Part shown: positions 8,233-16,235 of the stretch, one piece after another
Numbering within the stretch: the first letter of the stretch is position 1
Layout of the letters: each line of letters starts with the position of its first letter
From: Amycolatopsis tucumanensis
GTDB taxonomy: Bacteria; Actinomycetota; Actinomycetes; Mycobacteriales; Pseudonocardiaceae
Assembly: GCF_021654135.1 (NCBI RefSeq)
Contig: NZ_JAKGSD010000036.1
Span: 1-64,000 of the forward strand
DNA length: 64,000 nt
Direction: 5' to 3'
Translations under genes and position numbers: made by a program
The notes under the pieces: generated by a model
Told to the model about the DNA's origin: nothing
Database searches by the model: none
What the model saw: only the letters and a program-made list of their open reading frames with translations

Positions 8233-8715
8233 TCAACCGGCCAGCACCTGCGGGGACAGCTGCTTGAGCATCGCGTTGGTCCACTTCAGCTGGCGCAGCG
8301 TGTGCGGGTGGCAGCGGCTCGCCACGGCCTGCAGGTCGTCGTCCTTGATGGCCTGCGCTCCCTGCGCCAGCAGTTCCCAGTCCAGCGACACCCCGGCGCA
8401 TGCGCGGTGCAACCGGCGCAGGTCGGCCAGCAACAGCACCCCCGGCTCGGGCCGCGTGCTCAGCATCTCGCTCACCGCGGTGCGCACCGGCGCCAGCGGG
8501 CCCGACCGCTCGGCGACCTCGGCGCCCAGGTCCAGGCCGTAGGGGCGGCCGGCGTCGGCCAGCGCCCGGACGTGGTCGCGGGACCAGCGGGCCAGATCGC
8601 GGGCCACGTGGTGGATCTCGGGCTCGGCGTGGTGCCGGTCGGACACCTTGAGCAGGTCACGCACCAGCGCCTTCTCGGCGCGGTGCAGTTCCCGCAGGGC
8701 GAGGGCGATCTTCAT
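8233..8715 (-). CDS. Helical protein paired with the molybdopterin oxidoreductase
   Basis: 160 residues from the ATG at 8715; the start overlaps the oxidoreductase stop by 4 bases (ATGA), so the two are translationally coupled. The sequence is almost wholly helical, with recurring Glu and His (LHRAEKAL, EIHHVARDLARWSRDHVRAL, LLLADLRRLHRACAG). This resembles a four-helix ferritin-like or hemerythrin-like bundle, but I cannot place it in a named family. No signal peptide or membrane segment is seen. Coupling suggests a partner or maturation factor for the Mo enzyme. Its last 19 codons are repeated as a remnant at 6431-6505. Confidence 0.65.
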   Translation of the reverse strand: MKIALALRELHRAEKALVRDLLKVSDRHHAEPEIHHVARDLARWSRDHVRALADAGRPYGLDLGAEVAERSGPLAPVRTAVSEMLSTRPEPGVLLLADLRRLHRACAGVSLDWELLAQGAQAIKDDDLQAVASRCHPHTLRQLKWTNAMLKQLSPQVLAG

Positions 8716-11036
8716 CGGGCCCCCTCCGCGCGCCGGATCGCGGCCGCCGCGGTCTTGAACAGCGGCTGCTTGGACACCGGGTCCCAGTCGGTGATCGTGA
8801 GCTCGTTGGCCGCCCGGTGCCGTCCGGACTGGTCGCCGGTGTCCCAGTACCCGTAGTGGAACGGCAGGAACAGCACCCCGTCGCGGACGCCGCGGATCCG
8901 CACCCGGGCGCGGACGGCGCCGCGTGGTGTGGTGATCTCGGCGAGGTCCCCTTCGGACAGATCGTGCGCCTTCGCGTCCTGTTCGGACATCTCGAGCCAC
9001 ACCTCGGGAGCCGCGTCCCGCAGTTGCGGCACCCGGCCGGTCTTGGTGCGGGTGTGGAACTGGTAGATCGTCCGCCCGGTGATCAACGCGAACGGGTGCT
9101 CCGCGGACGGCATCTCGTGCGGCGGCACGTACTCCGCCGCCTTGAGCATGGCCTTGCCGTCCGGGTTGAACGCGCGGTACTCGTTCTGGTCGGCGGGCGC
9201 GCCGGTGACCAGGTCGCGCCCGTAGTCCTCGCAGTAGCCGGGCTGGGCGAAGAACTTCCCGTCGGCGTAGAGCCGTTCGGTGCCGTCGGGGTGTTCGGCG
9301 TCGCACGGCCACTGGATCGCGCGCTGACGCAGCTTGCCGTAGCTGAGCCCGCTGTAGTCGCACGGCCGTCCGGCGCTGGCCCGCTTCCACGCCTCGAACG
9401 CCGTCTCCGCGTCGTGCCAGGACGGGAACGGCTGCCCGTCGCGGTCGCGGAAGTCCATGCGCCGGGCGTAGTCGAGGAAGATGTCCAGGTCCGGCCGCGC
9501 CTGCCCGGGCGGGTCGACGGCCTTCTCCGACAGGTGCACGGTGCGGTCGGCGTTGGTGAACACGCCCGTCTTCTCGCCCCACATCGCCGCGGGCAGCACC
9601 ACGTCGGCCAGCTCGGCGGTCTCGGTCAGGAAGACGTCCTGGACCACGAGGAACAACCGGTCCTGGGACAGGATGGACCGGATGCGCGCGAGGTCGGGCA
9701 GCGACACCGCGGGGTTGGTGGCCGACACCCACAGCAGGCGCAGGCTGCCGTTCTCGGCGTAGCGGAAGATCTGCATCGCGTGCGTCGGCGGGGCGTAGTG
9801 CGGGATCTGCTTCACCTCGAGGTTCCACAGGTCCGCCAGTTCGGCGACGTGCGCGTCGTTGGCCCAGTTGCGGAACCCGGTGAGGTCGCCGTCGGCGCCG
9901 CATTCGCGGGTGTTCTCGGCCGTGGGCTGCCCGTTCATCTGCAGGACCCCGCACCCGGGGCGGCCGAGCATGCCGCGGACCAGGTTGATGTTGTTCACCT
10001 GCACGGCCGCGGCGGTGGCCTGGTGGGACTGGTAGAAGCCCTGCAGCACGGTGGACAGCAGCCGCTGTGCGCCGCCCAGCAGAGCCGCGGCCTCCCGGAT
10101 GCGCGCGGCCGGGACTCGGCAGATCTCGGCCGCGCGTTCGGGCGGGTAGTCCGCGACGAGCGCGGCGAGCTGGTCGAAGCCCACGGAGCACCGGTCCAGG
10201 TAGTCGTGGTCGACCCAGTCGCGGGCGATGATCTCGTGCAGCAACGCGTTCATCAGGGCCAGGTTCGTGCCCGGCAGGGGCGCCAGGTGCACGGTGGCCG
10301 CCCGCGCGACCGGGGTGTCCCGCGGGTCGACGCACAACAGCGACGGCGGGTTCGGGCCGGCGAGCCGGTCGAGCATCCGGCTCCACAGCACGCTCTGCGT
10401 CTCGGCGACGTTGTGGCCGTAGAGGGCGATGACGTCGGCGTGGTCGACGTCGGTGTAGGAGCCGGGCTGACCGTCGCAGCCGAAGGTCTCCTTGAGCGCG
10501 GCGGCCGCGGTCGCGGTGCACAGGCGGGTGTTGCCGTCGAGGTGGTTGGTGCCGATGGCGCCGTGCGCGATCGCGGCGAGCGTGTAGTACTCCTCGCAGA
10601 AGAGCTGGCCGCTGGTGTAGAAGCCGATCGAGCTGGGGCCGCGCTCGTCCAGCAGGGCGCGGCTGCGGTCGGCGACCAGGCCCATCGCCTCGTCCCAGCT
10701 CGCCTCGACGAGCCGCCCGTCCCGGCGGACCAGCGGGGTGGTGAGCCGGTCCGGCGAGGCGTTGGCCTGCCAGCCGTAGAGGTCCTTCGGGTCGACGCGG
10801 CCGCGGTTGACCCGGTCTTCGGCGCGGCCGCGGACGCCGACGAGGCGGCCGTCCTTGACGGCCAGTTCGAGGCCGTCGCCGTTGGAGTGCAGGACCGCCG
10901 CCGTCGGGACCCACCGGTCGACGTCGTCCTCGGTCAGGCCGTCGGCGAGCTGGGAATCGACCCGCACGGGCCAGGACTGTCCCGGTCCGTAGGGCGTGCG
11001 GGCGCCCCACGGATCGGCGATCGCGTCTCGTCGCAC
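8712..11036 (-). CDS. Molybdopterin oxidoreductase lacking the N-terminal Fe-S cysteines
   Basis: 774 residues from a GTG at 11036, chosen because the family-like sequence RRDAIADPWGARTPYG begins there; the ribosome site is weak. The domain order is that of the nitrate reductase/formate dehydrogenase superfamily: Mo-bis-MGD binding domains, a probable Mo-ligand Cys173 in NTRLCTATA, and a C-terminal molybdopterin dinucleotide-binding beta-barrel (about 640-760). At the usual [4Fe-4S] motif position the sequence reads AAVLHSNGDG (46-55), with Ala, His and Asp where relatives have Cys. There is no Tat signal, so it is probably cytoplasmic. The substrate is unknown. A MarR gene and two matching palindromes lie upstream. 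Confidence 0.8.
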   Translation of the reverse strand: MRRDAIADPWGARTPYGPGQSWPVRVDSQLADGLTEDDVDRWVPTAAVLHSNGDGLELAVKDGRLVGVRGRAEDRVNRGRVDPKDLYGWQANASPDRLTTPLVRRDGRLVEASWDEAMGLVADRSRALLDERGPSSIGFYTSGQLFCEEYYTLAAIAHGAIGTNHLDGNTRLCTATAAAALKETFGCDGQPGSYTDVDHADVIALYGHNVAETQSVLWSRMLDRLAGPNPPSLLCVDPRDTPVARAATVHLAPLPGTNLALMNALLHEIIARDWVDHDYLDRCSVGFDQLAALVADYPPERAAEICRVPAARIREAAALLGGAQRLLSTVLQGFYQSHQATAAAVQVNNINLVRGMLGRPGCGVLQMNGQPTAENTRECGADGDLTGFRNWANDAHVAELADLWNLEVKQIPHYAPPTHAMQIFRYAENGSLRLLWVSATNPAVSLPDLARIRSILSQDRLFLVVQDVFLTETAELADVVLPAAMWGEKTGVFTNADRTVHLSEKAVDPPGQARPDLDIFLDYARRMDFRDRDGQPFPSWHDAETAFEAWKRASAGRPCDYSGLSYGKLRQRAIQWPCDAEHPDGTERLYADGKFFAQPGYCEDYGRDLVTGAPADQNEYRAFNPDGKAMLKAAEYVPPHEMPSAEHPFALITGRTIYQFHTRTKTGRVPQLRDAAPEVWLEMSEQDAKAHDLSEGDLAEITTPRGAVRARVRIRGVRDGVLFLPFHYGYWDTGDQSGRHRAANELTITDWDPVSKQPLFKTAAAAIRRAEGAR

Positions 11037-11078
11037 CCGGCCCGGGTACCCGCTCCCCCGGCGGGAAAACCACCTTGG

Positions 11079-11091
11079 TTGCGCAGCGCAA
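11079..11091. promoter_or_regulatory. MarR-type palindrome before the Mo oxidoreductase gene
   Basis: TTGCG-N3-CGCAA at 11079-11091, followed by TCACCG. The same 13-bp palindrome with the same flank recurs at 11551-11563 over the marR start. Its place just upstream of the oxidoreductase suggests repression by the MarR protein. Confidence 0.55.
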
Positions 11092-11559
11092 TCACCGGGC
11101 GGTGTCGGCGCCGGGGTGGAGGGCGGCCTCGGCGGCGTCGGCGAACGCGCCGAACACGCGCGCCAACTGCTCCCGCGCCCGGGGTTCCATCCGGTCGAGC
11201 ACGTCGGCCAGGACGGACCTGCGGTCGTGGTCGACGCGGTCGACCAACCGGCGTCCACGTGCCGTCGGCGCGAGCAGGATCTCCCGCTTGTTCAACGGGT
11301 TCGCGGCGCGTTGCAGCAGCTTGGCCGCCTCCAGGCGGTCACAGGCGCGGGTCACCGAGGACGGGTTCAGGCCCAGCTCGACGGCCACCCGCCGCATCGT
11401 GACCGGGGTGCGCTCGGCGACCACGCGCAGTGCCCGGAACTGCGTCAGGGTCAGCCCCGCGGTCCCCCGCTCGACCGTCGCGTCAGCGATGCCGACCATC
11501 GACCGCAGCACGGCGAGGGCGGCGTCCGTCTCCGTCGTCACCGCGTTCGTTTGCGTCAC
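11092..11559 (-). CDS. MarR-family transcriptional regulator
   Basis: 155 residues from a GTG at 11559. The winged helix is clear (TLTQFRALRVVAERTPVTMRRVAVELGLNPSSVTRACDRLEAAKLLQR, about residues 35-85), with flanking dimerisation helices. MarR proteins usually repress and respond to small aromatic or oxidative ligands. It lies directly upstream of, and co-directional with, the Mo oxidoreductase gene. A palindrome overlapping its own start codon suggests autorepression. The ligand cannot be told from sequence. Confidence 0.85.
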   Translation of the reverse strand: MTQTNAVTTETDAALAVLRSMVGIADATVERGTAGLTLTQFRALRVVAERTPVTMRRVAVELGLNPSSVTRACDRLEAAKLLQRAANPLNKREILLAPTARGRRLVDRVDHDRRSVLADVLDRMEPRAREQLARVFGAFADAAEAALHPGADTAR

Positions 11560-11563
11560 GCAA
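11551..11563. promoter_or_regulatory. MarR-type palindrome overlapping the marR start codon
   Basis: TTGCG-N3-CGCAA at 11551-11563, again followed by TCACCG. It contains the GTG start (11557-11559) of the MarR gene. Shares sequence and flank with 11079-11091. Confidence 0.55.
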
Positions 11564-11593
11564 TCACCGTACGGGACGTTTCCCCGGCGGGCG

Positions 11594-11619
11594 GTGCAAC
11601 TCGTTGCAACCCTGGCCGC
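11594..11619. promoter_or_regulatory. Putative activator site upstream of butanediol dehydrogenase
   Basis: GTGCAAC-N4-TGCAACCCT-N-GCCGC at 11594-11619 matches the aco promoter segment at 5151-5176 in every non-N position. Its core TGCAAC/GTTGCA (11595-11608) is an inverted repeat. It ends 53 bases before the bdhA start, fitting co-regulation with the aco operon. Confidence 0.65.
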
Positions 11620-11672
11620 GCCGTCGCCGCCACGTCACCCTCGACCACACGGTTCGGCGACGAGGAGGTCCC

Positions 11673-12743
11673 ATGAAAGCCGCACGGTTCCACGGTCCCG
11701 GCGACATCCGGATCGACGAGGTGCCCGACCCGCGGGTGGGGCCAGGACAGGTGGAGGTCTCGGTCGACTGGTGCGGCATCTGCGGCACCGACCTGCACGA
11801 ATACCTGGAGGGCCCGATCTTCATCCCGCCGGCCGGCTCACCGCACCCGCTCACCGGGGTCGGGCTGCCCGTGGTGATGGGCCACGAGTTCGCGGGCGTG
11901 GTGTCCGCGGTCGGGCCGGGCGTCACCGGCATCGCCGAAGGCGACCGCGTGGCCGTCGAGCCCTACCACGTGTGCGGCAAGTGCGCCGCCTGCCAGGCCG
12001 GGCGCTACAACATCTGCCGGAACCTCGGCTTCATCGGCCTGTCCGGCAACGAAGGGGGCTTCGCCGAACGGTGCGTGGTCGACCAGCGCTGGATCCACCA
12101 GCTCGGCGACCTGCCCACCGACATCGGCGCCCTGGTCGAACCACTGGCGGTGGGCTACCACGCGGTGCGGCTGTCCGGGATCCCCGAGGGCGGCACCGCG
12201 GCCGTGTACGGCGCGGGCCCGATCGGTCTCGTCACCGCCGCCGCGCTCAAGGCCCGCGGCGCCGGCCGGGTGATCGTGGTGGAACCGGCCGCCGCCCGCA
12301 AGGCGAAGGCCGGACCCGCGGGCGCGGACGTCGTCATCGACCCCACGACCGACGACGCGACCGAGGCGATCCGGGACCTGACCGACGGTGCGGGGGCCGA
12401 CGTGGCGTTCGAATGCGCCGGCATCGACGCGGTCCTGGCGTCGGCGATCTCGTCGGTGCGCCCCGGCGGGACCGTGGTCAACGTCGCGATCTGGGGCCAC
12501 GTGCCGCGGGTGGCGGTCAACGACCTGGTGATGAGCGAGATCAACCTGGTCGGCTCGCTGGCCTACTGCGGCGACCACGCAGGCACCATCGCGCTGCTGC
12601 GCGAGGGCAAGGTCGACGCGTCGCAGTTCATCACCGGCCGGATCACGCTCGACGACCTGGTCGACGGCGGGTTCCGGGAGCTGATCGACAACAAGGAGGA
12701 CAACGTCAAGATCCTCGTCTCACCCCGGGAGCAGCTCGCCTGA
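11673..12743 (+). CDS. bdhA: (R,R)-butanediol dehydrogenase-type zinc alcohol dehydrogenase
   Basis: 356 residues from the ATG at 11673, preceded by GAGGAGG. A medium-chain zinc dehydrogenase: catalytic-zinc motif CGICGTDLHEYLEGP (Cys at about residue 37), GHEFAG with the zinc His, the four-Cys structural zinc loop CGKCAACQAGRYNIC, and the NAD-binding GAGPIG motif near residue 180. The N-terminal half, including the YLEGPIFIP segment, is typical of butanediol dehydrogenases. It would oxidise 2,3-butanediol to acetoin, feeding the acetoin dehydrogenase complex at 3-5 kb. The shared upstream operator supports this. Acetoin reduction in the reverse direction is also possible. Confidence 0.85.
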   Translation: MKAARFHGPGDIRIDEVPDPRVGPGQVEVSVDWCGICGTDLHEYLEGPIFIPPAGSPHPLTGVGLPVVMGHEFAGVVSAVGPGVTGIAEGDRVAVEPYHVCGKCAACQAGRYNICRNLGFIGLSGNEGGFAERCVVDQRWIHQLGDLPTDIGALVEPLAVGYHAVRLSGIPEGGTAAVYGAGPIGLVTAAALKARGAGRVIVVEPAAARKAKAGPAGADVVIDPTTDDATEAIRDLTDGAGADVAFECAGIDAVLASAISSVRPGGTVVNVAIWGHVPRVAVNDLVMSEINLVGSLAYCGDHAGTIALLREGKVDASQFITGRITLDDLVDGGFRELIDNKEDNVKILVSPREQLA

Positions 12744-12836
12744 TGTAGCGGGCGGAAACCGCTTCGCACGCGGGCCGGTGCGGGCGTAGCTTGGAGCTTC
12801 GTCGCGGACCGTCCGGACCAGCATGCGGGAGCCGTC

Positions 12837-14354
12837 ATGGATCCCTCCACCACCGCGCGTGCGGAGAAGCTCGATCGCGAGGTCGTCGTCACCGGGCTCG
12901 TGGTCGTGTGCGGGCTCATCATGGTCGTGTTCGACACCACGATCGTCAACGTCGCGCTGGGGACCGTGAGCCGCCAGCTCGGCGCGAGCCTGTCCACGGC
13001 CCAGTGGATCGTGACCGGGTACCTGCTGGCGGTGGGGCTGGTCATCCCGCTCACCGGGTGGGCCGTGGACCGGTTCGGGACCAAACCGGTGTGGATCTTG
13101 TCGGTGGTGTTGTTCGCCGCGGGTTCGGCCCTGTGCGCGAGCGCCTGGTCGATCGAGAGCCTGATCGCGTTCCGCGTCGTGCAGGGTCTCGGTGGCGGTA
13201 TGCTCCTGCCGGGCGGGCAGACGATCATCACGCGGGCCGCCGGGCCGGCGCGGCTGGGGCGGGCGATGGCGATCCTCGGGGTGCCGATGCTGCTCGGGCC
13301 GGTCTTCGGCCCGGTGCTCGGCGGCCTGCTGGTCGAGTACACCAGCTGGCACTGGATCTTCCTCGTCAATGTGCCGGTGGCCGCGTGCGCGGTCGCGCTG
13401 GCCGTGTGGAAGCTGCCCGGGGGCGGCGAGGCGGAGCACCCCGGCCGGATCGACGTGCGCGGTCTCGTCCTGCTGTCCGGGAGCCTCGTCGTGCTGCTCT
13501 ACGGCCTGTCGCGGGCCAGCTCCCAGGGCGGTTTCGGGCACTGGAGCGTGCTCGCCTGGCTCATCGCCGGTGGCGCCGGACTCGCGCTGTACACGTGGCA
13601 CAGCCTTGCCCGGGGGCCCGCCTCGCTGATCGACGTGCGGCTGTTCACCGACCGGTACTTCACCGCCGGCACGGTGACGATCTTCCTCGTGGCCGTCGCG
13701 CTGTTCGGCGGCCTGCTCCTGCTGCCGCTGTACTACCAGACCGTGCGGGGTGAAGGCGCCCTGGCCGCGGGCCTGCTGCTCGCCCCGCAGGGACTCGGCG
13801 CGATGGTGGCGATGCCGCTCGCCGGCAGGCTGACCGACCGGGTCGGGGCGGGCTTCGTCGTGCCGGTGGGCATCGTGCTCGCGCTGCTCGGGACCGCGCC
13901 GCTGGGCATGCTCGGGACCGGCACCTCGTACGGGTGGCTGAGCGCGGTGCTGTTCGTGCGCGGCCTGGGGCTGGGTTCGGTGATGATGCCGACGTTCGCC
14001 GCCGCGTACGCGCAGCTCGACCCGCGCGCCGTGTCCCGTGCCGCGCCGACGCTGTCGGCGATCCAGCAGATCGGGGCGTCGCTGGGCAGCGCGCTGCTCG
14101 TGACCGCGCTGACCCAGCACCTCACCAGCGAACTCACCGCGCGCGGCATCCCAGCGGTCGGCGCCGGGGCGAACCAGATCACCTCGATGCCGCCCGCCGT
14201 GAGGGCGACGGTGGCCCCGATCCTGGCCGAGTCGTTCGGTTTCGCGTTCTGGGTGGCGTTCGGCATGACCGCGGCGCTGATCGTCCCCGCGCTCCTGCTG
14301 CCCCGCCACCCCCGCCGAAGCGTGAGCGCAAGCCCGATGGCGCCCGGCGCCTGA
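12837..14354 (+). CDS. DHA2-family (EmrB/QacA-type) multidrug MFS exporter
   Basis: 505 residues with about 14 predicted membrane segments. It has family motifs: VVFDTTIVNVAL in TM1, WIVTGYLLAVGLVIPLTGWAVDRFGTKP around TM2, and WHWIFLVNVPV after TM5. The ATG at 12837 follows GGGAG. These proton antiporters export drugs or other amphipathic compounds. It stands alone between bdhA and the Nit1C-type cluster, with no regulator adjacent, so a specific substrate cannot be inferred. Confidence 0.85.
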   Translation: MDPSTTARAEKLDREVVVTGLVVVCGLIMVVFDTTIVNVALGTVSRQLGASLSTAQWIVTGYLLAVGLVIPLTGWAVDRFGTKPVWILSVVLFAAGSALCASAWSIESLIAFRVVQGLGGGMLLPGGQTIITRAAGPARLGRAMAILGVPMLLGPVFGPVLGGLLVEYTSWHWIFLVNVPVAACAVALAVWKLPGGGEAEHPGRIDVRGLVLLSGSLVVLLYGLSRASSQGGFGHWSVLAWLIAGGAGLALYTWHSLARGPASLIDVRLFTDRYFTAGTVTIFLVAVALFGGLLLLPLYYQTVRGEGALAAGLLLAPQGLGAMVAMPLAGRLTDRVGAGFVVPVGIVLALLGTAPLGMLGTGTSYGWLSAVLFVRGLGLGSVMMPTFAAAYAQLDPRAVSRAAPTLSAIQQIGASLGSALLVTALTQHLTSELTARGIPAVGAGANQITSMPPAVRATVAPILAESFGFAFWVAFGMTAALIVPALLLPRHPRRSVSASPMAPGA

Positions 14355-14637
14355 ACCGCCCCCGTTCGCCGCTGCCCACCATCGGCTTGGCCCGGCGTGG
14401 TCCGTGACCGCCGCTCCCCCGCACCCAGGCGGCCAGCCATTCCGGACTCGGCACCCCAGGCCTACTCGCTCCCCCACGCCAGACAGGACTCACCCCCCGG
14501 CACAACGGCATCCGCCACCTGCGAAACCCGTTGGCAACAAAAGCCTGGTTCCGAAACGAGCCGGTGTTCCGGATGCAACGCCCCCGACATCGCGGGCCGG
14601 TGAACTACTCCCATCGCCGCAGATGGGGAGGAAACCC
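14355..14637. other. Intergenic region upstream of the Nit1C-type cluster, possible GlnR-like half-sites
   Basis: No gene is seen. It must hold the promoter of the cluster starting at 14638. GAAAC-N6-GCAAC (14523-14538) and GTTCC-GAAAC (14548-14557) loosely resemble GlnR half-sites (GTnAC and GAAAC spaced by six). The fit is imperfect and the call tentative. Confidence 0.3.
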
Positions 14638-14916
14638 GTGCCGGAGATTGTCTTTCGCGTTCGTTGGCCCGACGCCTCCGTTCAGCAATGCTACTCGCCC
14701 TCCACGGTCGTGGAGGAGTTCTTCGTCCCCGGGGACAGCTACCCGGTCGCCGAGTTCGTCGACCGCAGCCGCACCGCGCTGAACCAGGCCTCGGAGCGCG
14801 TGCGCCGCATCTACGGGTTCGGCTGCGCGCAGGCCGCGGCCCAGCTGGCCGACATCGAGGCCCGCGCGAAGTCGTTCGAGGACGGCCGGGTCGTGGTCGA
14901 GGGGTTCGAGCGATGA
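14638..14916 (+). CDS. MSMEG_0570-family nitrogen-starvation response protein
   Basis: 92 residues from a GTG at 14638, 6 bases after GGGAGG; an ATG at 14623 is in frame but has no such site. It matches what I know of the MSMEG_0570 family: a PEIVFRVRWPD start, CYSPS, and the motif FVDRSRTALNQASERVRRIYGFGC. Function is unknown. The family is defined by its place in the conserved Nit1C/MSMEG_0565-0572 cluster and by induction on nitrogen limitation in mycobacteria. It is the first gene here and overlaps the next by 4 bases. Confidence 0.85.
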   Translation: MPEIVFRVRWPDASVQQCYSPSTVVEEFFVPGDSYPVAEFVDRSRTALNQASERVRRIYGFGCAQAAAQLADIEARAKSFEDGRVVVEGFER

Positions 14917-16235
14917 ACGGCCACCACACGGTCGTCGTGGTCGGCGGCGGCCAGGCCGGGCTGTCAATGAGCCACTGCCTGTCCGCCCGCGGCATCGACC
15001 ACGTCGTGCTGGAGCGCGACACCGCGGGCCACGAGTGGGCCGACCGCCGCTGGGACTCGTTCTGCCTGGTCACCCCGAACTGGCAGTGCCGCCTGCCCGG
15101 GTTCCCCTACCCCGGCGACGATCCCGACGGGTTCATGGTGCGCGACGAGATCGTCGCCTACCTGCGCGCCTACCGGGACGCCTTCGACTTCCCGCTCATC
15201 GAAGGGATCGAGGCGACCCGGCTGCGCCGCACCGGACGCGGGTTCCAGGTGTCCACAGTGTCCACATCGGAGGGTGAGCTCACCGCCGACCACGTCGTGC
15301 TCGCCACCGGCCCCTACCAGGTGCCGCTGCTCCCGCGGATGGCCGAACGGCTGCCCTCGGACGTGGTGCAGGTGCACTCCGCGGACTACCGCAACCCCGA
15401 ACAACTACCGCCGGGTGAGGTGCTCGTCGTCGGCACCGGCCAGTCCGGCTGCCAGATCGCCGAAGACCTGCACCTGGCCGGCCGCCGCGTGCACCTGGCC
15501 GTGGGCAGCGCGCCGCGCGTGGCCCGCCGCTACCGGGGCCGCGACGTCGTGGCCTGGCTGGACGACATGGGCTACTACCGGCGCGGCATCGACGAGTTCG
15601 CCGACGCCGACGCCGTCCGCTTCCGCGCCAACCACTACGTCACCGGCCGCGACGGCGGACGCGACATCGACCTGCGCGCCTTCGCCCGCGACGGCATGCG
15701 ACTCTACGGCCGGCTCACCGGAATCAACGGCGGGCGGCTGACCTTCGCCCAGGACCTGAGCCACAACCTCGACGCCGCCGACGCCGTCTCCGAAGGCATC
15801 AAGGACTCCATCGACACCTGGATCACCGCCCACGCCATCGACGCGCCCCACGAGGACCGGTACGTCCCGGTGTGGCAGCCGGACACCGAACCGTCCGAAC
15901 TGGACCTCCACACCAGCGGAATCACCTCCGTCGTGTGGAGCACCGGATTCGGCCGCGACCACCGCTGGATCGAGGTGCCGGTGTTCGACGGCCGCGGCTA
16001 CCCCACCCACGAGCGCGGCGTCACCAGCTGCCCCGGCCTGTACTTCATCGGCCTGCCGTGGCAGCACACGTGGGGTTCCGGCCGGTTCTGCGGCGTCGCC
16101 GACGACGCGGAGTACCTGGCCGCGCACATCGCCTCCACCAGCCGCCGCACCGACGGGCTGCACTGGATCGCGGGCACCCCGGAGAGCACCTACCCGGCCG
16201 ACGAGTACTGGACCGCGCCCCGGACGGTGGCCTGA
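14913..16235 (+). CDS. MSMEG_0569-family flavin-dependent oxidoreductase
   Basis: 440 residues from the ATG at 14913 (ATGA overlap with the previous stop). Resembles flavin monooxygenases: FAD motif VVGGGQAGLS at residues 7-16, and a second dinucleotide motif VVGTGQSGCQIAEDL near residues 170-185. Members of this family sit in the Nit1C cluster beside the small MSMEG_0570 protein. The reaction is not established; an N-oxygenation or oxidation step in a nitrogen-containing metabolite pathway is an inference. The C-terminal part (WQHTWGSGRFCGVADDAEYLA) is typical of the family. Confidence 0.85.
   Translation: MNGHHTVVVVGGGQAGLSMSHCLSARGIDHVVLERDTAGHEWADRRWDSFCLVTPNWQCRLPGFPYPGDDPDGFMVRDEIVAYLRAYRDAFDFPLIEGIEATRLRRTGRGFQVSTVSTSEGELTADHVVLATGPYQVPLLPRMAERLPSDVVQVHSADYRNPEQLPPGEVLVVGTGQSGCQIAEDLHLAGRRVHLAVGSAPRVARRYRGRDVVAWLDDMGYYRRGIDEFADADAVRFRANHYVTGRDGGRDIDLRAFARDGMRLYGRLTGINGGRLTFAQDLSHNLDAADAVSEGIKDSIDTWITAHAIDAPHEDRYVPVWQPDTEPSELDLHTSGITSVVWSTGFGRDHRWIEVPVFDGRGYPTHERGVTSCPGLYFIGLPWQHTWGSGRFCGVADDAEYLAAHIASTSRRTDGLHWIAGTPESTYPADEYWTAPRTVA

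Noticed and set aside
8233..11091. A 952-codon leftward frame that appears to extend the small helical protein.
   Set aside because: The family-like protein starts at 8715; the rest is a shadow frame across the molybdopterin oxidoreductase gene.
8817..11402. An 861-codon rightward frame opposite the molybdopterin oxidoreductase gene.
   Set aside because: No recognisable motif; composition is that of an antisense GC-rich frame.
15248..15267. Tandem GTGTCCACA-like repeat.
   Set aside because: It lies inside the MSMEG_0569-type coding sequence, encodes part of the protein, and has only two units.
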